In this document: piece by piece, positions 20,101 to 35,100 of the stretch | Numbering within the stretch: the stretch's first letter is position 1 | Layout of the letters: the number at the start of each line of letters is the position of its first letter | Source of the DNA: Salvator merianae | Taxonomy: Eukaryota; Chordata; Lepidosauria; Squamata; Teiidae | Direction: 5' to 3' | Length of the DNA stretch: 64,000 nucleotides | NCBI GenBank assembly: GCA_003586115.2 | Contig: QVOM02000103.1 | Span: 9,316,147 to 9,380,146, forward strand | Notes under the pieces: model-generated | Database searches by the model: none | Told to the model about the DNA's origin: nothing | The model's input: the letters and a program-made list of their open reading frames with translations, nothing else | Made by a program: the position numbers and the translations under genes

Positions 20101-23100
20101 CTGTTCACAAAGCAGATAGCTTTTGGTGTGGGCTGCCAATAACCGGGCTCATCCTGGGCCAGGTCACGTATTTTGACCCAGCATGCTGTGTGAGCTGTCT
20201 TGCCTTTAAGAAACCTTTACATCAGGGGACATACGACGTGCAGCTTTCAAAATGTTGGGCCTGTGTCACCTGATCATTTCTTTGTCCTGTGTCCAAATTT
20301 TATCATGCTATTTCATGTTCTTGCCTAAAACAATAAGAATAAATGAGTGAAAAGAAATGCACATTCACGTCACCAAGCCTTGAGGAAGACTTAAAAAAAA
20401 ACAGATCATCTCATGCTTGAAACATGTAATGTGTGTGCATGTATTTATAGGTTACTTTTCATTTTCTTCCAGGAAACGCACACTCCTGCTTAATAATGTA
20501 TTTGCTATTCTGGCTGCGATATTAATGTCCCTCTCTCAACTGGCAGGAGTCTTGGAAATGATTGTTATCGGTCGATTCATAATGGGCATTGATGGAGGTA
20601 TTTTATTCATTCATTCATTCTACTCCACTCTGATACCACATGATGATCAGGAAGGCTTAATGAATTAAAAATAAAAATACCGTAAAATTAATTGCCATCA
20701 ATTAAAACATCCCTTTAAAATATCAGACCTAGGAGTTATTCAGAGGAAGCACTTAAGCGAAGAGGAGAGGCCTTAGTTGCTTTCTAAAAGGAAAGGGTTC
20801 TGTCTCAATTCAAATGAAGGTCTATTCCGTAAGAATGCTCAGGTGAGTGGCTAGGGTGAAATGGGTCCCTGGCAAAGAGAACAAGATGGGCTCCTCATAC
20901 CATGTTGATTGAGATCCAAAACACGCACAGGGTACAATAATAAGCACCAAACTCTGTGGCCAGGAGCAGCAGCGGTGCGTGCCTTTAAGTGCGGGTGTTC
21001 GCTCGCTCGCCATCGCCGTTCGCGGGGCCACCGGGCCACCGTAGTGACGCAGCAGGTGGCCCCGCGAACGGCGATGGCGAGCGAGCGAACACCCGCACTT
21101 AAAGGCACGCACCGCCACTGGCCAGGAGGACACGCCAAAAATTATTCAACTGTAATTACTCCCTGATGCTGCTACATAGAAAGCTTACTAGCTAACACCT
21201 GCCCTTGCAAGCAGTTTCTGAAAGATCTCAAGGCACAAGCTCCTCACTTCTGGGTAAGGAAGAAGTTCAGGTGCCCAGCTCCAGATCCATTTGCATGTTT
21301 GGCTGAGTATTAGATCCTCTGATTATCCTTGAAGAACTGTGGTTGAATGTGTCTGTCTCCCAAGCCCACGTACTGCGTTAGCTGCCACAGTCTACACAAC
21401 TTGCATCTCTGGACCATCTTCAAGGACAGGCCACATAGAGCACATAGTACTTTTCTGAGAACTGTCCATAAATAGTCTATAAACAGTCATAAATAGTCCC
21501 TTCCAATTCATGTTTCTGCAGTGCTTTCTATGACAAAGAAAGCATGTTGCTTCTTCCAATACCATATTGCAGATTTATGGAATCTGGATGTGAGGATTCC
21601 AGGAGAATATGTGAGAGTATTTCCTCCTTTTTTCCATATTAAGGCAACCAATCATTTACGGTGGTGCAGGAGTCTAGCTCCATGTTTGAAGGTGGCAATG
21701 GAGTGCGTTCCCATCCTTGAGCATTTTTTTTTAAATTATTTTGCAGTTTGAGGCAGGAGCACTCCTTTAGAACTCCTGACTAAGCTATATGGCCCTGCTT
21801 GTCAAAATGGATTTCAGCATGACATACCTAACTATAACCATGTAGAGAAGGGCAGGAAAAATATTTCTGTTTAAGGTTTGAGTTGCAGTTATCCTTCATA
21901 AAAACTTCATCTTGCATAGTGATTCACAGTTGGACAGAGCCACTAAAATGTGACCTGCTTGTATAATGCTAAACTGTGTTCTGCACAATATTATTATAAA
22001 ACTCATTGGCACCAATTGAAAGCTGGTAGTTAAGGGAACCAATGGTTTTTCCACTTCTCCTGACATTATTTGTACAATGCAATGGTTTCCAGAAGCAGAA
22101 CCACTAAACAAGGTGTTGTGCAATTGATATTGTTTAGTTTACTGAGGCTGCGTGCATCTATTATGACAAAAAGTAATAAACGAGAATGGCTTTAATGGCT
22201 TTTCTTTTCTATAGTCAGAACAACTAAAACTGAAGAAGAATGACCTGACTTCAGTATTCTATGACATCCTTTTTCCCTTTAGAACCTCCCACACACACTT
22301 TTCAAACATATAAAGCAGGAATGCCTGTCACTTAAAAACAAAGGCAAGTAAATCTGTGCTAAGTGATCCTGACTTTTCGCTCATGATTTCCAGCTGAGTG
22401 CTCTTTTTCAAAACAATTAAAAACAGGGAAAAGATAATTGTGTTTCAAGTCAGTTGTTTCTCAGACTACCTTGAAGCAATTAACTTCATGAGAAAGGTCT
22501 CCCACTCCTATTCATGGAATGCTCAGTGGAAAGCTGATATTATGAGTTGGGATGGACCAAAATCTTCCCTTCTGTTGAAAGCTGAATGAATGCTCAAAAC
22601 AACTGAAGCTGAGCTACCACCATATGGAATCTGCATTTGAATGCAGCTCCATCTACTCATGCACAGGGATGTTAGATGAGCAGAATTTTGTTAGTTTGAC
22701 AGAAGGAACTGCATGTATTAAAATATCCATTAGTCCATAGGCCTTTATGTAATGCTATTAACAGAAGCTGGAAGCATCATAGCTTTGATAATGGGCTTGA
22801 TCTAAAGAAACTCCACCAGAATGGCTCAAACAGGCACAACTGCATTGAACTGAACGACTGTGCAAAATCCAGTGTTTTTATTGAAAAATGAGTATTTTAA
22901 CTAGCCCTTCCCTAACACGTTAAACACAAGGGCAATGGTTGTGTGGCACCTTTATTGTGTCATGAGGGTGCAGGGATTGCATGTCCCTGCTCCCTCATGG
23001 CTCATTGGATGAGCTACTATTTTATCATAAGTGTACACTAGAGCCCTTAAATCACAGAACTGGAATAAGCACTTGAACAGAGCTTACTCCCACTTATCTT

Positions 23101-26100
23101 TGGCGGCCTTGCCATCACACCACCACCACCACCATTTGAGGACACCTACCTTCTCTCCCCCTGCTTGGCCTATACAGTCATCAAAATAGGAAATGGTCCA
23201 CAAGGTCATTTCCTGTGTTTTACATCACGGTCAGAGGATGAAAGCCTCCCACCTGTGATGTTAGGGCATACAGAAGCAGTGCCGGACATGTGAATAGCAG
23301 GCCCTGTGCATGAGCAGGATGAAGAATGTTATGTTATGTGACCCCTACCAAATTTGTGTTTGACTCATTCTTCCATTACTACTGCCACTATCCCAAAAAG
23401 CTACATTATTTATTGCAACTTCATCTTTCTTTATCAGGATGCAGTTCTTTGGGACACAATCTTACATTCAGTTTCTTCATGGAACCATTGTGTTGCATCA
23501 ATGGATTTAAATTTATACAGTAAAATAAATAATTTTCTAGGCATTTCTTCAGATTCATTATCCCTTTTGGTGACTTCATTTGGGATAAAGTCTGAGAAAA
23601 CAATGACTTACCTATTACAATTAAATGAGTTTTTAGGGATAAGGATGGCCATGAACAGCTCAGACATCTTCTCTGTATCACCTAAGCTGACAGAGTATAC
23701 TATTCCCTGAAGATTAAATATGCCTTAGCCGGTTTATCTAACAAAGGTTAAATTTTAAATCTTCTTTTGCTAAAGAATTGTATTTCTACTCTGTTCTTTT
23801 TCACAGGTGTATCGCTCAGTGCACTCCCAATGTATCTGAGTGAAATTTCACCCAAGCAGATTCGTGGGTCTTTGGGGCAAATCACAGCCATTCTCATTTG
23901 TGTCGGTGTCTTCACTGGGCAGGTTTTGGGGCTACCTGAGATATTTGGCCAGGTTTGTAATATTCAGAATTGTATTTTTACATTTAGATGAACCTGAGTG
24001 TCCCGAATAATTATCTAAAGAAGAATCTTTGCAAGATTTGACTATGCGCGCGCACACACACACACACACACACACATACTATATACCTTTCAGTGATCCT
24101 TTTCTTCTGATGCCACCTTCAACATCCAGATTAATGTGCTGTCAAATGAATTTGTTTTTGAATTATCTTTCTTCTTCAGGGAGTTAGTGTTACAGTTTTC
24201 TCATCATGCTATTGCTGTCTTGGGTTCTCCAGTAGTGTTGCAACATTGTAAAACCAAGAAAGTAAAAAAAAAAAAAAACCCAGTGAAATTGTTCTAATGT
24301 TTGGAGAGGGATCAAAAAGGGTCCATCTGGTAAGCTAAGTAACATATGAAGTTGTCAGAGTGCGCATTGCGTTACGCGGAAGACTTACAGACGTTCCCGT
24401 GAAGTAGAAAAATAAACTCTGTATGCAGCAGAGTTAACTATAAAGCTCTATCTTTATTGTAGCATAGGTCCATAGTAAAAATAGCTAAGTTGGATAAAAA
24501 GCAGTTGCACTGTACATTGTAGTAACAGCATCAAATCAATCTTCAGTACAGCATAGTAGCATATAGCAAAGTCACATAGTCACATAGAAAGGTAAAGGGT
24601 AGGAGATACCATCAATGAATGCTTCTAGTACATATAATGGTCAAGCACATGATTACATCATTGTTGTTGTTCATTTCATTTCATATCAGTTTATACACAA
24701 TTGTCTTTCTCACGCTTGGGTTTCTCACGCTTTAGCTCATGTTATGTTTACATGTTATGTTAGTCTGTTATCTGCTCTATGTTAGACAAAACATTACAAC
24801 ATTACTATGCACCCGGATGTTGGTTAGTTCAGTAACTTTCTATTTAGCAAACTGGCATTAGCTTATGGCCTATATGAATTCTATATTCTGACAGAAGTTT
24901 GCACCTAATTCCATCTGCCTGTTAAGGGCTGTGTCTGTATGTTGCCATGGTGACTACAGTGGGGGACAAGGGAGCAGGTTGATGGGAAATGGGCCTCTGT
25001 GTCTTCTGTCCCAGCTGCCATTTGCACAGTTAAGCTCCTGTTCTCAGACCTCCTTTTTTTCTAAGTGGGGAGAAAGCTGAGTACATGGTAGGACATAGAC
25101 TAAGCAGGGGGAAGTAAAGATTTTGATTGAAAAAACATGTGGGTTCCATGTAAACAACTGCTTCGAAGCATACAAGTCCTGCTAGACCAGTCCAAAGCCT
25201 TTCCTAGTCTACGTCGTGTTCTCAGAATGATCAGCTATATCCTTCTGGGCAACCCACAAGGAGGCATGAGTGCAACACTATTCTTTCCAATTGTGTTCTT
25301 TAGCATGTGGCCTTCATCATTCATAACCATTGTCCAAGGACCTTTCTGTACTTATTAGGGTTCTGCACCAGGAAGTGCCCTAAGGGCCCCCTTCTGCATG
25401 TTAGTGTGGAACACTGGAGGCCCTGCCCAGTACTAGTATGCAGCATCCACACTGGTGATCTGGATCACCAGTAAACCTTGATATTGAGGTTTACTGATCA
25501 TACTAGCAGGACCTGATCCAGATCAGAGGCATGCAGAAGGTGTAAGCCTCTATATTCTGGTTTACAGGGAAACCCATTATGCCACTGAAATGGGTGCCCC
25601 AGGGACTCAAAGACTGGCTCCAAGGCTCATGTTTTGGAGGCACGGTGGCGCAGGTGGCTAAGGCACTGATCTTTCAATAGGAGGATCGGAGTTCAAGGCC
25701 CCTATCCACCGTGTAGAGGGGATGAGCGCCCTCTACTGGCCTCTAGCTCCAGCCAACCTAGCTGTTCGAAAGCAAGTAATTGCAAGTAGATAAATAGGGA
25801 GCATCACATTGTGTGATGCGGAAGATAGATAGATGTAAGCCTTCGGGTGAAAAATAACCTTGTAAGCCGCTTTGAGTCAGCTTCGGCCGAGAAAAGTGGG
25901 GTATAAAAACCAAGTTCTTCTTCTTCTTCATGTGACAGTGCTGTTCCTAAGAGCAATCCATCCCAGACAAGGGATGCTTAGACCAGAACAACAAAGGTAA
26001 GAACAGAAAGGCCCAAAGATGCTGGAGATCAAGGAAGCATTTAACCACAATTTATCAATTAAGAGGGCTTGGAGGACTAGGCCTAACACTTAACTATACT

Positions 26101-29100
26101 TGAATCAACCCCTAACAATATCAATAATATAATAAATGAATGCTATCTACAGCCTTTGGCCATCCACTGAAATTAATCCCGTGTAAACCTCTGGTTGCAC
26201 TTGTTTCAGTAGTCATGTGAGTAAAAGGATTAGGTTCTGTGAAGGAAGAAAAGTTGCTGTCTCTCAGAAGACAACCAGATGTTACCAATGCTAACAGCTG
26301 CCCTACAGAAACAGAACAAAGAACTGTTAGAACCGGAGTGCCCAAAGTACAGCCTTGGAATCACAGGTGACCTTCAAAAGGCTTTTTATGTGGCCCTGGC
26401 CAATTTGTGCCAGTTGCATTATGTACGTAAGAGAATGTACTGGGGTTGAATTTTGCAGTTGTTGGGCCTTCACTAGTGAGAATTTGCAGCCCCTGTGTCC
26501 CAAAATATAGGACACCCCTGGATTAGAACAATAAGCTAAATTGAAAGAAGTGCTGTTCAGGTGAAGTTACATTCCTCATGTGGCAAGTCATATTCAGTAG
26601 TGTGGACAGGACATAGGAGAATTTTCACAGAAAGCAGAGAAATCCATATGGTATCCCTGGGCAGCATGAGAAGCAGAAATGCAAATGTTTAGGTAGTGGG
26701 AAAGGGCAGGAAACTGCTTGGGAAGGGGAAAGGCAAAGAAAATAATGGGGAGAAATCCTCAAATTTCTTCACCACACCTTCGCATCTCCAGTGCAACTGC
26801 AAGCCCACATTCAGTTTACAGTGAGAAAGTGATAAATAAATAGGTCTCAAGTGGAATACCTGGACAAACTCACAGGGTTTGGATACAGCAAGTCTGAACT
26901 TCAGACTTCAGCTGATGTCAAATTTATGGCCACTGAAAGAACCCCATAAGTCTATAGGAACTGAAGAGGAGGGCAAAAATTGAGGACAATGATTGGGTGC
27001 AACCGATAACATTACAGAAGTATTTGAATGAAATAGCCATAAAGAATAAATAAAGAGGCAATAAACAGATCACTAATAATAATGGGAATCCAATCAAAAG
27101 TGATAGTGACTATTAAGCAAATATGGGAAGCAGATATGGGGTTAAATATGCAAAAAAGAGAAATGGACTGTGTTGCCAATTCCCAAACCTCAAGGTAAAC
27201 ACAGAGCTGTTGGAAGAAGCTCTAATCTCACAAAAAAGAAACGTAAGAAAGAAAGACACAGACAAAGTACATTTGGCCAAAAAGGACCAACACCTCTCTC
27301 ACAGACATAAGTGTGGTCATTTACTGATCAATTGTAGTTGCTTTTTAAACACTATTCAATCAAAAGTAAAATTCCAAACATCCAGAAAAAAATGAGGTAT
27401 ATGTTCCATGACGGACCCAGACACTAAGTCTCCATATGTTACTAGGTTAAGTGTCAAACTAAAAAAATGCAACATGAAACTAGCATATTCCAGTACATTT
27501 TCTAGCTACACAGATAGTTTACATTCTTTAATCCTTGGCAAGGTTCCTTTATCTGCTACTGCTTTTTTATCTTTTAACACAGTAAAACTTCACACAGCTT
27601 TTGCTTTTACCAAAGCAGGCTCAATACTTGTAGCAAATGTACAAGTATTGTACATGTAGCATGGACTATAAAGATATACTTCTATAATAAAATCAAATTA
27701 ATATTGACATATTTTCTTCATTATATGTCTTGATCATAGTATAATGGCTTCAACAGTAATTACTAAAACCCAACAGGGAGAATTAAAAATATACAACAGA
27801 AAGAAAAAATGTTAAAAGCATTAGGAAGATGATACAGGAGCCCAGTCCAAACAATGTACATAAGTAAAAATAAGAATCCACTGCACTGGCATGAGTGTGG
27901 TGAGAGGGGTACCTATTTACATATGTGGTGGAGTTGTGCAAAAGTCCAGTTGTTTTGGGAAAGAAACATGATGAAGTAATTATAGAAATAGCTAAAGAGA
28001 ATATAGAATATGCACAAAAACTTTGTATCTTACAATTATTCAGGGGAAATAATTTGTAATAATTTGATTGAAAGAGTGGATTAAAAAGGTGTTAGTAGCA
28101 GTACTGGAAAGATAAGCAAAAATGGACTCTAGATGATTGGCATACATATCTATGGGAATACTTACTCTTTAACATTATTAGAGTAAAGCAACAAAAAATT
28201 GGTGGAGTTGCACCAAAGAGCATGGTAAAACAAGTCTGGGGGGAAAAAATTGTAATATTAAAAGGAATATGATACCAAAGGTCAGATACCATCAATGATA
28301 GCAGATTGTGTAAAGAGCAATTAAAAAGTGAAATGAAGAATATAATTATAACTTAAATCCACAGCAATAGCAGGGCGAAGATGGGATTGGAGAAGGGGGG
28401 TGGAGGTGGAGAAGACATCTTATGTAAATATATAAATTGTCAATAAAACTTTATGGCCACTGGATGGAGCTATTACTCTGAGCAAATGCACTAGATACAT
28501 TCAGATTTTTAGCCTTTACGTTGATCTCAAGTCTCCTTGAGTCTGGATGTTGAATGCAGGTAAACTGCCCACCCCCCCAGGTGAGTTTTGCCAGCTGTCC
28601 CTGTGTGGACCCTCAGCATTCAAAATGGGCTCGAAACTAGAACTGAAACATAACTCCTTGTTTCAGAGCTAGGCAATCATTCCCAAAGCAGCCATGACAG
28701 TCAGCTTAGTCAAACAGTGAAGCTTTATCATGGCCTTTGAGGCTCCCCGACCAGTCAAGGCATCCCTTCTGTGGTCCATGCAGAACTCTTCATCTTGAAA
28801 TCTAAGACGCGGTGCCCTGCGTTAGGACAAGGGAATCGATAGGCAGCTGCGTTCTTCAATATCAGCTTTATCTTACTCTGGGTAAATCAGCTTCAATTTA
28901 CAAATCAAAGGTGCTGTTAAAAATGTGTGGCAGAGATAAGTGAACATACGTTAGACTTTGGGGTCAGCATGTGCCTGGTCTGCAACGTGAGAAGATTCTG
29001 GATGGCTGGTTGATAGTGTGCAGCAAGATATAAGAAGGTTACAAATATAGAAGAGAGCAGGGAATGGAACGGGAAGCTATTTTGTTGCTGCTATTTGGAA

Positions 29101-32100
29101 TTGTTTGACTTGTTCAGTCATATGCCACCCCTTACCAAAAACACCAGGTGATAGTTTGCCAAAAAAAAAAAAAGTCCAATGCAATAAAAATCAAAATGTT
29201 ATGGCACTCAGTCCGTATCAGCATCAAGTGGAAGTTTCACAGAAGGTGTACCATCAAAAAGGACATCTTCTGTTATGCCCTAGCATAAAGGACAATGCCC
29301 ATTAAAAAGGATTTCTTCTAAAGGTCCTAAAGTCCAGGTGCTTTGTTCTAGTGGCTTAATCATAGTGCTGCTATTATTTGCTTCTGAAGAAAATATAGAT
29401 GTCCAATTTTGTGCAACAGAACAAAAACATACAAGGCAAAATTAGAAGAAGCTCAATGGAGCAAACAGAACCCCAAGATTACTGAAGTGAATGAAAATCC
29501 TCATCCACCCTCCTTCTCACAAAGAAAAGTTAGCACCAGGGAGGCTAATAGTAAGGGCATATTTGTGCCGTAAAACCTGTGACTCAGAAACAGGCTCACA
29601 ATGAACTTCATTCTGTGGTTTCTAGGACTTTGGGGCTTAGAGGAAGTATTGTCCTGCATCTTCTGTGTGGAGAGGCCCCCACGTGAAGTCTGGCTCTGTA
29701 TGAACTGGTACTTTTCTTTCAAGGCAGTCAAACTAATCCTAAAGCTATTATTAAAGTCCTGTGCTCTTCATTTACGTTTATAGCCCACCCTATACCACAT
29801 GGTCTTAAGGCAGGCTACAACTGCAGGAGCTGCTGGAGAAATAACATCCAGCCATCTTAGGCTTCTCAATCCAGCCATTTTAGGGGCTGTACTCTGGATT
29901 TTCCAAGACCCTCACAAAGTAGTGAGGCTATTTTACCCATAGCTGAGCAGACCAATGAGTTTCCATGGCAGAGCAGGAATTCAAAGCAAAGGACCCTGGG
30001 TTCTAGCCTAGTGCTCTTCAACCACTGTGCCACCAGGGGGCCCTATTGTAAATCTGATGTTTATGTAGATAGGGGGTTTTTTGGAAATATTTACATGCGT
30101 ATGTCGTATTTTCTGCAAAGAAAGAAATTTCATTGATCCAAGAGAAACTGAGACAGAAGAGCTGTGCTCAGATAGTGGTTTCTGCTCTTGGATTGAATAG
30201 GAGCACCTCTTACTCTTTACCGATGTTAATGCCAGAATTGTTAGGCAAGTACAAATCCACATTCCAGATGAGATACATCACAACACATTCCTAATTGCCT
30301 GATCACAGTTGGACTGTGTTTGTCAGATGAATAGATAGATACAAAAGGAGGACCCTTCCTGATGGTATGATAAAAAGACGAATGTACATATGTATATAGC
30401 TTTGTACAATATTGTATATTTTCTGTTGTAGCAAACCAACCATGATTCCATGATATCTTAAGAGATTTCAGTTTTTATAGTCACCTAAAAGACAAGGGAT
30501 TGTGCCATTTTGGTGGTGTCTCTCTAAGGCTGTGATCACACCTTACACTTAATACAAATTGAGGCCGTCCTCCATCCGCAGGGATCACAAAGCAAAGTCC
30601 TTTTCTGAGTCTTCTGTGAACTTTCCATCCCTGGTTGGAAGTATGCTGTATTCGCATTATTCCAGCACTGAGTCTGCTTCAGCTGCAAGAAATGAACCCA
30701 GGTGCCGGGCTGCTCAGGGAAAGAAGTCTGTGATGGCATTGGGACTGCCAGAGGAAGGGGTCCAGCCGTCGATGGTGGGATGGGCCATGCAGTGCAACCT
30801 CTTGTGGGGTGGGCAGGTGGGCAGCCCTCACCCATGTGCTGATTGCAGTGGCACTGCCTCCACTTAGACCCATGAAGCTATGACATGGCAGCACAGGGAA
30901 GAGCAAACCTGGGAGGGGTGTGTGTCTTTAGCCTCTACCCTGCCTCCACAGTGGCACGGAAGGGATCTTCCCTGCTCTGCCTCTGGATCCCACCCCACCC
31001 TAAATGAGCAGCTTTGCCCCTGTCTCCCTGTTGTCTTTGCTCTCGTGGAAGGGAGCCTGCAGGCTCTGGGGCTTGGGATCAAAGAGGTGATCCAAGCTGG
31101 CCTGCGCCCCCAAGACAGGCGTGAATGGTTTCCCTGTCCATCCTAAGACAGGCTATTTTGCGGTGTTGTGACCAGGCCCTAACTGTGGAACACTTTTATC
31201 TTGGGGATTTATTGGTTCCAATAGTCAATAGCCAGCAGTCAAAAACATTGTTATTCTCCCAGGCTTGTTTGCAGAAAGGAATGCTGGCAGCCCCAGTGGC
31301 TGTTTCTAGTATTTTGTTAGTGACAATTTTTGGTTAGTTGGTAAGCAGATTAACTCATCTCTAGTTTTCTAATAACCTAGTGCAGTCTGATTCTGCAGTC
31401 TCGTTCTGCAAATGCAAAACAGACGCAATGCATGAGTTCTACATCAACTAGTTTAAAAATAAAAAGTAGCATATTTTCATCCTATTTTTAGGTGTACCTA
31501 GCAGGTACCACATGACTCTGCACATGCATGGCATGGGTGGGGTTCTGGCCATTGTGGTGGCCTCATAGACCTGCACTCAGCCAGCCGGCATCCTTCCATA
31601 GCCTCTCTACCTTTGCAGCAGTCCAGTCTGCTACCACAGTTGCGGTCACCACAGCTCAGGCAATTCACCCTCAACTCCACTAGATGGCCCTAGTACTGCT
31701 ATGCATGGCTGACTGTAACCTCACCACTCAGGCATCTGGCCCTTTCATTCTACTATGGGCCTGTCTAAATGGATGTGGGTATATACTATGTGTTTCTGTG
31801 GATTCACATGTTGCAAAGCCTGAGAAGTGTGATTACAGGGTTTCAATATGTGAAAGCCAGTTGGGTTTTTAATAGGTTGGGCATTAAATTTGCCTTACCA
31901 CTGAATCCACTTGGCAGTCCCTAGGAATATCTGAAAGATTACCTTACCCAGTTCACACAGCACTATGATATGACATCTTTCAGACATGACTTGCTGACAG
32001 TCCAACCGATGAAATAGTTGGTTGCAGTGGGCCTTCTCTGGAGCTGGAGCAGTACCCATCCTTTGGAATAAATTTCCAGATGGCCTAAGGCAGGTATCAC

Positions 32101-35100
32101 CACTACAAACTTTCAGGAATTGGCTAAATATGTCCCCATTTCTCCTGGCATTTCCTGAACCGTGACTGATCCAATTGTGGGTGATTTCAATTATTATGGT
32201 TTTTAAATTTTGATACCTAGATTTTAACTCAATTTTTAATTGTATATTATTTTTGTTTGTAGACAGATCTGAGCACTGTAAGGCAGTAGACCAAAATATA
32301 AGTTTTAATTACTATCTAGGTTGTACCAATGTTGGAAATGGAAGGAACGACAAGGACAGATCTTTTGATATGGCTCACAACTTTTGGTGCAGCAGTGTTT
32401 ACAAGCTGAAATGCAGTTTGAGAGGTACAAAGCTGGGAGAATTGTGAAGAAGGTTCAGAGTCAGATCCTCGACAGTATATTGTATGGGTTTGGCTTAATT
32501 TTTCACCATTAAGAGTGAAAACGAATTATTTGATCAGAACTTGGAAACATCACTGAAGCAAGAGACCTGCCTCTAGTAGCAACATGCATTGACCACCATC
32601 CTAGCTATTCATCTGCAGAGTCTGTCTTGGGCTATGTCCTTTAGATGACAAAATGTTTCTAATCACACAAACACCCAAAAAAAAAATCGGTTTCGAAAAA
32701 TGTTCTTTGTTCTGCATCATACTTTTGACTTATTTCATCTTGATTCTTTCTTTGCTTTGATTATGATATTGTACAATTAGAAGACTGTGAATTGTGAATA
32801 TCAAGTTAATACATTTATGCATGATAGTCATAGTCCAGCAGGTTATTCATGACAACCTGAAGCTCATCAGCATTTTAAAGTTCATAGGGTTTGAATATTT
32901 TGTGCAGGAAATGAATACTCTATTTTGAATTCAAAAGGAAGACATTTTTAAAAACTGGTGAACAATATTGCTGGGTATATAGCATAATTATGACTTAAGT
33001 CTCAGAGATATTAAACTATTTTAGGTTTTAAACTCTAAGCTAGAGCGTGCTTGATACCCACATGCATGCACACATATATGGACACTCATTTCCCCAAATA
33101 AATCAGGAGCGCAATCCTTATTGAGGGTTCAAGATTCTGCCACTATCTTGCGTTACTGGGTAACCACTAGTTTTTTGCTATGTCTGAATAAAGCCTTAGG
33201 CCCTTACCACAGTGCGGCTTATTCTAGGATATATCCCAGAATAAGCCCCAGTGTGGAAAGGCCTTGGTCTCCCACAACGTTGCCTTTTAAGGTGACTGGT
33301 TAAGACCTGTCAAGAAAATTTTGTCACTGGCTACATACGAAACAGCATTTTTGTATATGGTATCAGTTTTTGGAATTCCTTCTATTAAGAGGGAACCCAT
33401 AAGAATATGGCCATATAAAAAATTGCCAATTCAGGGATTGAACTGAGGAACCATGTGCTCTACCACTAAACTGTGAACCCTCTTCTTACGGTGCTAACCA
33501 CTGACTCACTAATTACATTTATATCAAGAATTTACCACAATATTTTTACTTTGTTTTCAGGAACCCCTCTGGCCATACTTATTTGGAATTATCATTGTCC
33601 CATCACTCCTCCAGATTGCAGTCTTGCCTTTTCTGCCAGAAAGTCCTCGATTTCTTTTGCTTGAAAAACACAATATGAAAGCAGCAGAGAAAGGTACTAT
33701 GACAAAATCCTTTTCCACATTACCATTGTTACAGATGTAGAAATAATATCAATATTGCTGTTCAAAGAAATAATCTCTTTTTAACAAATTCAAGATACAG
33801 AAATCATGGAATAATAAAAATACTGTAGGAAGCAACAGTCAAATTTGATCCCCATGCAACTGTGACTCAATCAGCAGTAGAAACATAATCTTTAAAATCT
33901 CTGAAACACTAGATTAGCATTACCAAGAAATCTATGGTAGATATGGTCTTTGCCAAATAATACGCAACTGATTGTTCAATCTTACGTGAGCATACTCAGA
34001 AATCTCCTCACAAGAATTACTCACATTTAATCTAGTGCCAAAGTATGAATGTAGAGGCAACTTCTCTGTGCAGGGAGGCTTCCTCTCATTCTTTTGAACC
34101 AGATCATAGGGCCTTTCTGCACAAAACCTTAATATGGATTAAGGGTCTGTGGAATATACTTCTAGGCCTTGTAGATATGGATGTTACTGTGGATCCATGA
34201 AACCATGTCTCCTGCTGGTCCGCTGTTCTCTCTGCGTTTGACAGAGCATGACTATACTAAGGAAGCTTTTGTTTGGATACACATTGAGGCTGTTTCCACA
34301 CTTTGAGGTAGTCCGGTTTAAGAATGGGTCTACAGACCTCTCTTCTGCACCACTAGTGCAGTCTAAGGGAGGCCTCACTCGCTTGTAGTTTACTCTGTCC
34401 ACACAGGACAGAGCATAGACTGGACCAAACCAGTCTAGGACACTCATAAGAACGTAAGAGGACGCTTGCTGGATCAGCCATGTCCCATCTAGTCCAGCAT
34501 CCTGTTTCACACAGTGGCCCAGCAGTTGCTTCCGGGCATTCCCAAGCAGAATAAAAGGCAAAACCTTCACCTGCTCTTGACTCCCCACAAATGGCCTTTA
34601 GAGGCATCCTGCCTGTCTCTCCACCCTGGGGGCAGTACCTAGACTTCCATTCTAATAGCCATTGATACACCTGACCTCCATGAATCTGCCCAATCCTTTC
34701 TTAAGCTATCCAAAAATGCCCACCTAGCCTTATATATTGATAACAAGACACACCATCGAAATGGGTTCTCAGGGAGCTCCAAGGCGAGGAACTGGGCAGC
34801 CCACTCTGTAATGGAAGAAGTAAAGTGAGTGTGGAAATGACCAGTCTTAAGAATCTTGGATGTAATGCTTCATTTCAGTACTTCCCTGTTTCATGTTAAC
34901 CCATGATGTCTTTCTATTTATATGGCTTTCCCAACTAAAAACAAAGACAATGCAGTGAGGTTAAGAAGGCTGGAAGTTTTGTCAGTGAAATAGTTGAATG
35001 TAAGGATGCCATTTTGCAAATTTAAATTGTTTCCCAAATTAATTTTGGAGGAATCCAAGGACCAATATTTTAGTCCATTCTTTTTCTCTGCTGGGCCAAC

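Noticed and set aside
25640..25715. tRNA gene
   Set aside because: Only the promoter-like half of a tRNA is kept and the rest is SINE body; no complete cloverleaf.
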